Source of the DNA: Devosia nanyangense | Lineage (GTDB): Bacteria; Pseudomonadota; Alphaproteobacteria; Rhizobiales; Devosiaceae | Length of the DNA: 63,656 nt | Reading direction: 5' to 3' | Assembly (NCBI GenBank): GCA_016213505.1 | Contig: JACRAF010000065.1 | Location: forward strand, 1-63,656 | Shown: piece after piece, positions 24,960-32,925 of the stretch | Position numbering within the stretch: the stretch's first letter is position 1 | How the letters are laid out: every line of letters begins with the position of its first letter | Made by a program: the position numbers and the translations under genes | The notes under the pieces: generated by a model | Database searches by the model: none | Told to the model about the DNA's origin: nothing | The model's input: the letters and a program-made list of their open reading frames with translations, nothing else

Positions 24960-25400
24960 CTAAGCCGCCGCCGCGGTGTCGAGATCGTCGCGCAGGCGGA
25001 ACAGCAGCTTGCGCAGCGCCGTGAGTTCGGCGGCCGAGCATTGCGCCGCCTCCCCGATCCGCACTGGAAACGCTGCGGCTTTCGCCTCCAAGCGCCGCCC
25101 CTTGGGCGTGAGCGTGACGATCACCTGCCGCTCATCGGTCCGGTCGCGCTCGCGCCGCAGCAGCCCCGTCTCCTCCATGCGCTTGAGCAGCGGCGTCAGC
25201 GTGCCCGAATCGAGCCCCAGCCGCGCCCCGATCGCCTTGAGCGGCAACCCGTCGGCTTCCCACAGCGTCAGCAGCACGAGGTATTGCGGATAGGTCAGCC
25301 CCAGCGGCTCCAGCAGCGGCCTGTAGAAGCGATTGAAGGCGTGGCCCGCTTGATAGATTGAAAAGCACAGCTGGTCGTCGAGTTTCAGGCTCTTGGACAT
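24960..25400 (-). CDS. ohrR: OhrR, MarR-type organic peroxide sensor
   Basis: A 146-residue thiol-based repressor. The redox cysteine is C12 in LDDQLCFSIYQA, the conserved OhrR position, and a second Cys C121 (AAQCSAAE) fits the two-Cys type. The winged helix includes LGLDSGTLTPLLKRMEETGL. It is divergent from ohr, with a palindromic operator between them. ATG at 25400. Confidence 0.94.
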   Translation of the reverse strand: MSKSLKLDDQLCFSIYQAGHAFNRFYRPLLEPLGLTYPQYLVLLTLWEADGLPLKAIGARLGLDSGTLTPLLKRMEETGLLRRERDRTDERQVIVTLTPKGRRLEAKAAAFPVRIGEAAQCSAAELTALRKLLFRLRDDLDTAAAA

Positions 25401-25421
25401 CGGCCACCTCCACCACGATAA

Positions 25422-25448
25422 ATTGCACACAATGCGATTGTGCACAAT
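25422..25448. promoter_or_regulatory. OhrR operator
   Basis: The palindrome CACAAT-GCG-ATTGTG at 25428-25442 is flanked by the complementary-like ATTGCA and CACAAT. It sits 22 bases from the ohrR start and 52 bases from the ohr start, as expected for a shared OhrR site. Confidence 0.75.
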
Positions 25449-25500
25449 CGAATAATGGGATAGGCAGACGCCTCTTTCTTCGAGGTCAAGGCACAACGAC

Positions 25501-25929
25501 ATGCAGATCAAGTATACGGCCCACGGCACCGCCATCCATGGTGGCCGCAATGGCGGCGAGGCCCGCACCGACGACGGCAAGGTCGCCGTAAGACTCTCCG
25601 TGCCCAGGGCCATGGGCGGTGACGACGGCCCGGGCACCAATCCCGAGCAGCTGTTCTCGCTCGGCTATTCGGCCTGCTTTCTGGGCGCCATGCAGTCGGC
25701 GGCCCGCCGGCTCGGCAAGACCCTGCCTGAAGGCGCCAGCATCGATGCCGAGGTGAGTTTTGCCGATCGCGAGGACGGCGTCGGGTTTGCCATCGTCGCC
25801 GCGCTCACCGGACACGTGCCGGGCGCATCGAAGGCCGAGGTCGAAGCGCTGATGACGCTGGCGCACGACGTCTGCCCCTACTCCAACCTCATCCGCTTCC
25901 CCCATGAGGTGAAGCTGACGGCGGCGTGA
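25501..25929 (+). CDS. ohr: Organic hydroperoxide resistance protein Ohr
   Basis: A thiol peroxidase of the Ohr/OsmC family that reduces organic hydroperoxides. The 142-residue protein has the catalytic pair C59 (FSLGYSACFLGA) and C125 (AHDVCPYSN). ATG at 25501. It is divergent from ohrR and likely derepressed by peroxide. Confidence 0.96.
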   Translation: MQIKYTAHGTAIHGGRNGGEARTDDGKVAVRLSVPRAMGGDDGPGTNPEQLFSLGYSACFLGAMQSAARRLGKTLPEGASIDAEVSFADREDGVGFAIVAALTGHVPGASKAEVEALMTLAHDVCPYSNLIRFPHEVKLTAA

Positions 25930-25946
25930 GGTCGGCTCGCGCGACG

Positions 25947-27026
25947 TCAGAGGATGAAGTCGCTCGCGGTCAGCTTGATCAGCCCATTGAGCTGGATCGT
26001 CATCTCGATGGTGCTGTCGGCATCGGTGTTGATCCTGAGGATGGTCTGGTCGTTGGCGGTACCGGCCTTGTCGATGGTGTACCAGCCGATATGGCCCTGG
26101 GCGACGGCGCTGCTGGCGCCGCCCTTGGCGTTGAGAATGAAAGCCTGGTCGCCGGCGGCGGCGGTGGCATCGATCGCCGCGAGGTCGATCTTGTCGGTGC
26201 CGTGAACGAAATCGGTAACGATGTCCCGTGTCGTCGCCGTCGTGCCCGAGCTTCCGACCGAGGTGAATTTGAACACGTCGCTGTCCGCACTCCCGGTCAG
26301 CAAATCGCGACCGGCACCGCCGATCAGCGTATCGTTCCCGGCACCGCCGATCAGCGTATCGGCGCCGCCGCCACCGACCAGCTTGTCGGCGCCGGCATTG
26401 CCCTTGAGCGAATTGGCCAGACCGTCGCCGGTGAGGATGTCGTTGCCGCTCCCGCCGAGGGCGTTCTCGATGTTGCGGATAGTGTCTTCGGCAATTCCGT
26501 TCACCTTGACGACGACCCAGGTCGCGCCGGTGAGCGTCACCTGCACCGCCGTCGACTTGTCGGTATAGTCGGCCGTGTCGTGGCTGCCGTCGCCGCCATC
26601 CAACCGGTCGGCGCCGCCGCGTCCCTTGAGCAGGTCGTCGCCGGCGAAGCCCTTCAGATAGTCGGCGAGGCTCGATCCCGTGACGGTGTCGGCGCCGGCA
26701 AAGGCATTGGCGAAGACAGCGTGATCGTCGGACAGCGAAGCGGTCTTGGCCGCGTTGAAGACCGATGCGGCCGACAGCTTGAGGCCCGAGATCGACCAGA
26801 GCAGCGTGGAGGTTTTCCAGTTGTACCCGGAATAGGAGGTGGCCGTGCCGCTGATCGACTTGGTGAAGATGTTGACCCCGAACGATCCGTCGAACCGGTC
26901 CTGGTAGCCGCTGGAGTAGTCGATTTTGACGGTCTTCGAGGTGTAGGAGTACTTCTTGGCGTTATAGAAGTCGGCGAAGTCCATCGATGCCATGTCGAGC
27001 GCGGCATTGGCGATGACGGTGGCCAT
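25947..27026 (-). CDS. RTX (hemolysin-type Ca-binding) secreted protein
   Basis: A 359-residue protein with Gly/Asp nonapeptide repeats of the type GGxGxDxL at about residues 127-143 and 191-240, then a serralysin-like C-terminal secretion domain (TRDIVTDFVHGTDKIDLAAID). The N-terminal 110 residues, starting MATVIANAAL, are Ser/Tyr/Lys-rich with no recognised enzyme motif. It is probably exported by a type I system, but none is encoded nearby. ATG 27026 has AGGAG eight bases upstream. The DNA near 26310-26400 shows short direct repeats that just encode the nonapeptides. Confidence 0.88.
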   Translation of the reverse strand: MATVIANAALDMASMDFADFYNAKKYSYTSKTVKIDYSSGYQDRFDGSFGVNIFTKSISGTATSYSGYNWKTSTLLWSISGLKLSAASVFNAAKTASLSDDHAVFANAFAGADTVTGSSLADYLKGFAGDDLLKGRGGADRLDGGDGSHDTADYTDKSTAVQVTLTGATWVVVKVNGIAEDTIRNIENALGGSGNDILTGDGLANSLKGNAGADKLVGGGGADTLIGGAGNDTLIGGAGRDLLTGSADSDVFKFTSVGSSGTTATTRDIVTDFVHGTDKIDLAAIDATAAAGDQAFILNAKGGASSAVAQGHIGWYTIDKAGTANDQTILRINTDADSTIEMTIQLNGLIKLTASDFIL

Positions 27027-27221
27027 GGTACTATCTCCTGGTTGGCGACGATCGAAGAGCAGCGACGGCAGTTCATCGTCCCGCTTGGGTCTTGACCGAC
27101 CGTGTGCGGATAACGCTGAACGTGCCATCTCCGGCTCGCCCGCAGGTTAACGGCGCGACATGAATCTAGCTTGAACTGATCATTCCATACACGTTCATGT
27201 CTTTTGTGCGCCGCCCGAGAA

Positions 27222-28349
27222 CTACTTCACCTTGGCGAAGAACTGCCGCATTTCCTCAACGAATAGTTCCGGCACGTCGCTGGCGGCGAAGTGTCCGCCC
27301 GACGGCATCTCCCGCCAGTAGACGATGGTGTTGGCGCGCTCGGAGAATTTGCGCACCGAGCGATAGTCCCAGGGGAACACCGAGACGCCGGTCGGCGTGG
27401 CATTGTGCTGTTCGCGATAGCCGGCGCCGGTCTGCGCATCCTCGAAATAGTGGCTGGCCGCCGACCCGCCCGTCGCGGTGAACCAGTAGATCGAGGCGTG
27501 GGTCAGGAAGCGCTCGCGATCGACGATTTGCGCGCCCTCGCCCTGAAAGCCGAAGAACAGCTCGGTGTTCCAGGCCAGCTGTCCGGCCGGCGAATCGACC
27601 AGCCCGTAGCCGAGCGTGCCCGGGCGTTTCTGCTGGATGACCTGGTAGCCATTGTAGCGCAGGTAGTTGTCGAGATTCTTGAAGCCCTCGAGCTCGAAGG
27701 GGGTCAGCCCCTCCATGTCGTCCGGCTTACCCTGAGGGAACGCGAAGATCTGCTGCAGGTGGATGCCCACCAGCCCCTCCGGATGGAGGACGCCGAGTTC
27801 CTTGGTGACGAGACCGCCGGAATCGCCGCCCTGCGCACCATAGCGGGTGTAGCCGAGCCCCTTCATCAGCGCGTCCCAGGCTTTCGCGATGCGGGTGCTG
27901 TCCCAGCCGGGGGCGCCGAGCGGGGCGGAAAAGCCGTAGCCGGGGAGCGACGGGATCACCAGATCGAAGCTTAGCTTGGGGTCGAGCCCGTGCGCCCTGG
28001 GATCGGTCAGCGGCCCGATGACGTCGATGAACTCGTAGACGCTCGAGGGCCAGCCATGGCTGAGGATCAGCGGCAGGGCGCCGGGCTCCTTGGACTTCAC
28101 ATGGAGGAAATGGATGGTCTGCCCGTCGATCTCGGTCGTGAACTGCGGGTAGGCATTGAGCTCGGCTTCGGCCTTCCGCCAATCGTAGGTGGTGCGCCAC
28201 TGCTCGGCCAGTTCGCGGATGAACGGAACCGGCTGGCCGTGGCTCCAGTCGGTGGTCGTCGCCGCCGGCCAGCGCGTGCCTTCGAGCCGGATTTTCAGGT
28301 CGTCGATGGCACTGTCGGGGATCGCGATGGTGAACGGGGTGAACTGCAT
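27222..28349 (-). CDS. Epoxide hydrolase (alpha/beta hydrolase with EHN domain)
   Basis: A 375-residue enzyme opening epoxides to diols. The N-terminal EHN domain (about 1-110) precedes the hydrolase fold with oxyanion motif HGWP (98-101), nucleophile D176 in GGDSGG and catalytic H353 in GGHFAA. No signal peptide is seen. ATG at 28349 is preceded by an AGGA that lies in an inverted repeat. The physiological substrate is unknown. Confidence 0.92.
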   Translation of the reverse strand: MQFTPFTIAIPDSAIDDLKIRLEGTRWPAATTTDWSHGQPVPFIRELAEQWRTTYDWRKAEAELNAYPQFTTEIDGQTIHFLHVKSKEPGALPLILSHGWPSSVYEFIDVIGPLTDPRAHGLDPKLSFDLVIPSLPGYGFSAPLGAPGWDSTRIAKAWDALMKGLGYTRYGAQGGDSGGLVTKELGVLHPEGLVGIHLQQIFAFPQGKPDDMEGLTPFELEGFKNLDNYLRYNGYQVIQQKRPGTLGYGLVDSPAGQLAWNTELFFGFQGEGAQIVDRERFLTHASIYWFTATGGSAASHYFEDAQTGAGYREQHNATPTGVSVFPWDYRSVRKFSERANTIVYWREMPSGGHFAASDVPELFVEEMRQFFAKVK

Positions 28350-28355
28350 TTTCTT

Positions 28356-28391
28356 GTCCTTTCGCCGGCGCTCATTCGCCGCTGAAAGGAC
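28356..28391. promoter_or_regulatory. Inverted repeat overlapping the epoxide hydrolase ribosome site
   Basis: Perfect 8-base arms GTCCTTTC (28356-28363) and GAAAGGAC (28384-28391) lie just upstream of ATG 28349. On the mRNA one arm holds the AGGA ribosome site, so pairing would hide it. Confidence 0.45.
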
Positions 28392-28419
28392 CGTGCGCCA
28401 CCCCTGCTGACAACCTATG

Positions 28420-29403
28420 TCAGGACGAGGCGTCGAGCTTCACCGGCGCCGAAGAGGAGCGCACCTCGAGCGGGGAAAGCGTGTAGCTGCGTGGCGCCGT
28501 CAGCTCGCCATAGAGTTCGGGCCGCCGCCCGCGCAACCAGCGCCGCCCGCTGCATAGCGGTTGCAGGTCGAGATCGAGATCGGCCACCACCATTGCGTCC
28601 CCCACTGCCGAGGTTTCGGTGACGATCCGGCCATAACAATCCAGGATCATGGCGTTGCCGGTGCGCACCTCGCCATTGTCCTCGCCCACCCCGTTGGAGA
28701 AGATCAGGAACATGCCGTTGTCGTGCGCCCGCGACGGCAGCCAGCGCATCAGCCAGCCGCGGCCCCTGGGTCCACGGAACTCGCGCTTGAGTGCGGCCGG
28801 ATCGGCGGCGCGGTTGCGCCAGAGTTCGACATCGATGGGGCGCATCGCGTGCGGGCTCGCCGAGTTGCAGCCGCCGGTCTGGTGCGGCGCGATCAGCACG
28901 TCGGCGCCGAGCAGCGCGGTGGCCCGCCCGTTCTCGATGTGGTTGTTGTCGTAGCAGATGAGGATGCCCATGCGGACGCCCCAGGGTGTTTCGAACACGG
29001 TGAAGCTATCGCCGCTCGATATATCGGCGTGCTCGAAGGCATGGAGCTTGCGGTGAATGTGGAGCGTGCCGTCGGGGATCACCGCCACATAGGAATTGTA
29101 GAGCTTGCCATCGGGCGCGCGCTCGACGAGGCCCACGCCGATGCCAATGTTCCACTTCGCGGCCATCGACTTGACCTGGGCGATGGAGGGGCCGGTCGCG
29201 ACGTCCTCGGCCAGCGCGGCGAGCTCGGTGCGGCTCAGCTGCGGCACGTGCCAATAGCCGGTGATGCACATCTCCGGGAACGCCACGAAGGCCGCGCCCT
29301 GGCGGGCAGCCTTGCGCGCAAAACTTTCGACGACCCCGAGATTGTAGGCCTTGTCGTTGGCCCGATGCCAGAACTGCACGCTTGCGACGCGGACGCTTGC
29401 CAT
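28420..29403 (-). CDS. Nitrilase-superfamily carbon-nitrogen hydrolase
   Basis: A 327-residue amidase/nitrilase-fold enzyme with the catalytic triad E44 (FPEMCITGYW), K119 (IHRKLHAFE) and C150 (ILICYDNN). It may hydrolyse an N-carbamoyl compound or amide; the branch is not resolvable here. ATG at 29403, divergent from a LysR regulator by 67 bases, which likely controls it. The stop codon lies in a small hairpin (28407-28423). Confidence 0.9.
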   Translation of the reverse strand: MASVRVASVQFWHRANDKAYNLGVVESFARKAARQGAAFVAFPEMCITGYWHVPQLSRTELAALAEDVATGPSIAQVKSMAAKWNIGIGVGLVERAPDGKLYNSYVAVIPDGTLHIHRKLHAFEHADISSGDSFTVFETPWGVRMGILICYDNNHIENGRATALLGADVLIAPHQTGGCNSASPHAMRPIDVELWRNRAADPAALKREFRGPRGRGWLMRWLPSRAHDNGMFLIFSNGVGEDNGEVRTGNAMILDCYGRIVTETSAVGDAMVVADLDLDLQPLCSGRRWLRGRRPELYGELTAPRSYTLSPLEVRSSSAPVKLDASS

Positions 29404-29456
29404 TGCGATCTCCTCAACACGGGCATCCTGCTCGATGGCGGCTCGAACGAAAATGC

Positions 29457-29475
29457 GCCATTGTCCCACAATGGC
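29457..29475. promoter_or_regulatory. Perfect palindrome over the LysR start codon
   Basis: GCCATTGTCCCACAATGGC, 8-base perfect arms with a CCC centre, contains ATG 29471 of the LysR gene and lies 54 bases from the nitrilase start. It is a plausible autoregulatory site, although LysR boxes are usually T-N11-A and lie upstream. Confidence 0.45.
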
Positions 29476-30316
29476 TGTACGAAAACGCACACCCGACTGG
29501 GAAGACCTTCGGCACTTCGCGGCCCTCGCCGAGCACGCTACCCTGTCGGCGGCAGCGCGGGAACTCGGCACCTCGCACGTCACCGTGGCGCGCCGGCTGG
29601 CCCGACTGGAAGCGACCCTCGGAACGCCGCTGTTCGACCGGCAGGACGGCTATGTGCTGACCCCGCGCGGCGCCGAAGTGCTGGCGCATGCGCAGATGAT
29701 GGCCGGTGCTTCGGCGGCGCTCGGCGAGAGCATGGCCGGCCGCGAGCGCGCGCCGGTGGTGCGGCTCAGCGTGCCGCGCACGATGGGCGATCGCTTCCTC
29801 GTGCCGCGCCTCTCGCGCCGGCTCCAGGCGCTCGGCGTCGAGCTCCACATCACCATGGAGACGCGCCGCGTCAGCCTCGCGCGGCAAGAGGCGGACCTCG
29901 CCGTCCGGCTCGGGCAGCCGGCCGATGCGGAGATCGTCGGCCGCCGCATCGCGACGATCCAGTACGGTCTCTTCGCCCGGCCGGACCTGGCGGTGGCGAG
30001 CGCCGGAATTATCGCGCCGCCCGAACGGGATCAGCCCGACGAATGGTTGTGGTTCTGGTCGCACCATCCGGGCCGCCGCGTGGCGTTGAGGGTCAACAGC
30101 CAGGTCGCGCAGCTGGCCGCGGCCGAGGCGGGCGCCGGGCTGGCGCTGTTGCCGCGCTTCCTCGTTGCCGGGGTGACGCGTCTCGTCGAAATGCCAATGA
30201 GGCCAGCGCCACCCGACCGGCCGATCTGGCTCCTCGCCCGACGCAGTCGCCTCGCGCTGCCGCCGATCCGGCGCGTCTTCGACGAAGTGCGCCGCATCTA
30301 TCGCGAGGAGTTCTGA
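29471..30316 (+). CDS. LysR family transcriptional regulator
   Basis: A 281-residue regulator: N-terminal helix-turn-helix (LRHFAALAEHATLSAAARELG) and a shortened substrate-binding domain. The domain lacks the usual length of about 300 total, but the fold pattern is kept. It is divergent from the nitrilase gene and likely regulates it. ATG at 29471 is used (MAVRKRTPDWEDLRHF). Confidence 0.88.
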   Translation: MAVRKRTPDWEDLRHFAALAEHATLSAAARELGTSHVTVARRLARLEATLGTPLFDRQDGYVLTPRGAEVLAHAQMMAGASAALGESMAGRERAPVVRLSVPRTMGDRFLVPRLSRRLQALGVELHITMETRRVSLARQEADLAVRLGQPADAEIVGRRIATIQYGLFARPDLAVASAGIIAPPERDQPDEWLWFWSHHPGRRVALRVNSQVAQLAAAEAGAGLALLPRFLVAGVTRLVEMPMRPAPPDRPIWLLARRSRLALPPIRRVFDEVRRIYREEF

Positions 30317-30326
30317 GCCGCAGGCG

Positions 30327-31042
30327 TCAGGATGCTGCCGGCTCGGCCGGGTCGCGGCGCACGCGCGATTGCCAGATCGCCTCCCACTCCTTCATCAGCA
30401 CCACCCGGCGCTTGCCGAAGCTTTCGCTGCCGGGGGTCGCCGCGCGCACCCGGTCGACGCGGAAATTGCGGAAATCCTGCCGCAGCACGCACCAGGCGCC
30501 GATGATCTGTTTGTCCTCGTAATAGGCGAGGGTGACCGGCCAGATCGGCCGTTGCGTTTCGTTGCCGGCCTCGTCGGCATAGCCGATGTGGAGCGCTTTT
30601 TCGGCGCGCATCGCCTCGCGCACGACGGCGAGCAGCGGCTCGGCCGGCTGCGTCCACACCTGCTGCGCGGCCCATATTCCGGTGCTGTTGATCTTGTCGC
30701 GGAGATCCTCGGGCGAGGCGGTTGCGATCTTGGCCAGCGCATTGCGGGCCGCTCCGGCAAGCGCTTCGTCGGGTCGTCCTCCGACCCAGCGCGCTCCCAG
30801 CACCAGCGCTTCCAGCTCTTCGGCCGAAAACATCAGCGGCGGCAGAAAGAAACCGGGCCTCAGCACATAGCCGATGCCCGCTTCGCCATCGATCGGCGCC
30901 CCCAGACCGATCAGCGTCTGGATGTCGCGATAGAGCGTTCGCACCGAGACGCCCTGCGCCTCGGCCAGCGCCGCCGCCGTCACCGGTCGCCGATGCCGGC
31001 GCACGCATCCATCACCGAAAACAGCCGCTCGGTCTTGTCCAT
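30327..31042 (-). pseudogene. YafY-type HTH/WYL regulator with an N-terminal frameshift
   Basis: The protein downstream of 31003 is a normal WYL regulator: helix-turn-helix (VTAAALAEAQGVSVRTLYRDIQ), then the WYL domain. The expected start MDKTERLFSVMDA is encoded at 31042-31004 but in another frame; one base is missing between 31003 and 31004, and adding it restores MDA-L-RRHRRPV. As read, the upstream frame stops after 20 codons. Translation from GTG 31004 would still give a 225-residue protein that has lost the first 13 or so residues of the DNA-binding domain. It is either a recent mutation or a sequence error. Confidence 0.75.
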
Positions 31043-31080
31043 CTTCCGCTTCTAGCGGGCGCCCGCCGATCCCGCCAGAC

Positions 31081-31110
31081 TTGACATTTCGGGAAACGAC
31101 GAAATATGTT
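31081..31110 (+). promoter_or_regulatory. Promoter and ArsR-type operator of the VOC-arsR unit
   Basis: TTGACA (31081-31086), 18 bases, then TATGTT (31105-31110) is a good sigma-70 promoter. Overlapping it, ATTTCG-N8-CGAAAT (31085-31104) is a perfect inverted repeat of the size bound by ArsR-family repressors, matching the ArsR gene downstream. Confidence 0.6.
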
Positions 31111-31135
31111 TGCGGCACGACAACAGGAGGTCGCC

Positions 31136-31495
31136 ATGGCGCATCTGCAACGCAAGACGCATACCCCGAACGGCTTTGGGCACTTCGACATCGCCGGTCC
31201 CGACATCGCGCCGCTCGCCAGCTTCTACTCGGCCCTGTTCGGCTGTGAGGTGACGCCGCAGGGACCCGGCTACGCCATGGTGGCAACGCCCGAGGGCGGG
31301 CCGAACGGCGCCATCGTCGAGACCGAAACCGCCTCGCTCACCTTCGGTGTCGTGGTGCCCGATCTCGACCGGGTGCTGGCGCTGGCGGCGAGCCAGGGCG
31401 GCACCGTCGTCCTGCCCAAGACCGACAATGGCTGGGTCAAGAAAGCCCAGATCGCCGACCCCGCCGGCAACACCCTGACCCTGATTCAGGGCTAG
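31136..31495 (+). CDS. VOC family (glyoxalase/bleomycin-resistance fold) protein
   Basis: A 119-residue vicinal-oxygen-chelate protein with GFGHFDIAGPDIAPLASFYSAL and the C-terminal half ending IADPAGNTLTLIQG. Ligand and reaction are unknown. ATG 31136 has AGGAGG five bases upstream. It forms a two-gene unit with the ArsR-type regulator that follows. Confidence 0.88.
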   Translation: MAHLQRKTHTPNGFGHFDIAGPDIAPLASFYSALFGCEVTPQGPGYAMVATPEGGPNGAIVETETASLTFGVVVPDLDRVLALAASQGGTVVLPKTDNGWVKKAQIADPAGNTLTLIQG

Positions 31496-31519
31496 GCCAT
31501 CGCCATCGATCTCGACCAC

Positions 31520-31780
31520 GTGCTGCGCGCCCTGTCGCATCCCGACCGGCGCATGTTCGTCGTCGCCTGCCGGAACGCCCCGAAGGCCGCCGGCGAGCTG
31601 GCGGAGCTGTCGTCGCTGTCGCTGGCGACGGTGTCGGAGCACCTCAAGGTGCTGCGGACATCCGGGTTGCTGGTACTCGACAAGCAGGGTCGAAACTGGT
31701 TCTACCGGACCAATCCCGAGGTGCTCGATGCAGTGATGGAAGAGCTGCGGAGACTGCAATCGGGTTCCTCCCCTGCGTAG
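31520..31780 (+). CDS. ArsR family transcriptional regulator
   Basis: An 86-residue winged helix (LRALSHPDRRMFV, SLATVSEHLKVLRTSGLL). No metal-binding Cys motif is present, so it is likely a non-metal ArsR, as often found with VOC or SRPBCC genes. The only standard start is GTG 31520. Upstream codons to the VOC stop read AIDLDHV, which looks like native ArsR N-terminus, so the true start may be the ATC at 31499, or an original ATG may have mutated. Confidence 0.85.
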   Translation: MLRALSHPDRRMFVVACRNAPKAAGELAELSSLSLATVSEHLKVLRTSGLLVLDKQGRNWFYRTNPEVLDAVMEELRRLQSGSSPA

Positions 31781-31795
31781 CCGGGGAGGACATCG

Positions 31796-32806
31796 TCAGC
31801 CGATCTCGAACTCGCACCAATGGCTGTAGGGCCGGTCGGGCGTGATGATGATGTTGGGGAAATGCGGGTGGTGGAGCGCATCGGGGAAGGCCTGGTCCTC
31901 GAGGCAGAAGCCCGAATGCTTGCCGTAGCGCTTGCCGCCCAGCCCGGGCACCTTCACGTCGGTCATCACGGCGTTGTAGAACTGCAATCCAGGCCGGTCG
32001 GTCCTGAGCTTCAGCGTCAGCGCGCCGTCCGGCGCGGTAACCACGGCGGCCGGCTCGCTGAGATCGCGCCCGGTATCGAGCGCCCAGTTGCCGTCGTAGT
32101 CGATCGGCCCGCCGCGCGCGTCGCGCAGCGTTTTCGCCGTCCGGAAGTCCTGCTCCGAGCCCGGCTTTGCCTCGATGATGTTGCCGGTCGGAATGAGCTC
32201 CTCGTCGACCTCGGTGAACGCCGCCGCAGCGAACCGGTAGCGATGATCGAGCACATCGCTCGTGGTGCCGAGATTGAAATACTGGTGCTGGACGAGGCTC
32301 ACCGGCGTCGGCCGGTCGGTGGTGGCGCCCAGCTCGAGCTTGAGCCGGTTGCCGCTCAGCGTGTAGGTCGCGGTGAGCGCCAGGGTGCCCGGAAAGCCCA
32401 TCGCCCCGTCGGGCGAGGTAAGCGAAAAGCGCACCGCGCGGCCGGTGCTGTTGATGTCGGTCTCCCACACCAGCCGGCCGATGCCCTCGGGCCCGCCATG
32501 GAGCGTGCAGCCGTTCTCGTTGGCGGGGAGCGTGTAGCTCCTGCCGCCCAGTTCGAATTTCGCGCCGGTAATGCGGTTGGCGACGCGGCCGGCGAGCGAG
32601 CCGAAATGCGGCGAGTGCTTGGGGTAGTCGTCGAACTGCTCGAAGCCCAGCACCACCGAGCGCATGGCTCCACGCACCGGCACCCGCCAGTCGCGCACCG
32701 TGACGCCCCAGTTGATGAGATCGACCTCGACACCGCTCGCCGAGGTCAGGGTGAACTGGTCGACCCGCTTGCCCTCGAAACTACCGAACGCCTTGACCGC
32801 GACCAT
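31796..32806 (-). CDS. galM: Aldose 1-epimerase (galactose mutarotase)
   Basis: Interconverts alpha and beta anomers of sugars before isomerisation. The 336-residue protein shows FGSLAGRVANRI, the catalytic His in QHQYFNLG and the catalytic Glu in GFCLEDQAFPD. ATG 32806 has a GGGAGGGG ribosome site. It is divergent from the LacI-type regulator of the xylose cluster, suggesting a role on xylose anomers. Confidence 0.93.
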   Translation of the reverse strand: MVAVKAFGSFEGKRVDQFTLTSASGVEVDLINWGVTVRDWRVPVRGAMRSVVLGFEQFDDYPKHSPHFGSLAGRVANRITGAKFELGGRSYTLPANENGCTLHGGPEGIGRLVWETDINSTGRAVRFSLTSPDGAMGFPGTLALTATYTLSGNRLKLELGATTDRPTPVSLVQHQYFNLGTTSDVLDHRYRFAAAAFTEVDEELIPTGNIIEAKPGSEQDFRTAKTLRDARGGPIDYDGNWALDTGRDLSEPAAVVTAPDGALTLKLRTDRPGLQFYNAVMTDVKVPGLGGKRYGKHSGFCLEDQAFPDALHHPHFPNIIITPDRPYSHWCEFEIG

Positions 32807-32925
32807 GATCCCCTCCCGTGTGTGGCGGAACGATGTAGCCCGCTTTGCCGCACACCGGAAGCCTGACAAAGCTGTTGACGGCGCGCCGGGGCCCCGCCAC
32901 GCTGGCGCGACGGGTGGGCCCTGCA

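Noticed and set aside
26310..26400. Short direct DNA repeats resembling a CRISPR or tandem repeat
   Set aside because: They encode the Gly/Asp nonapeptides of the RTX protein; there are no unique spacers and no cas genes.
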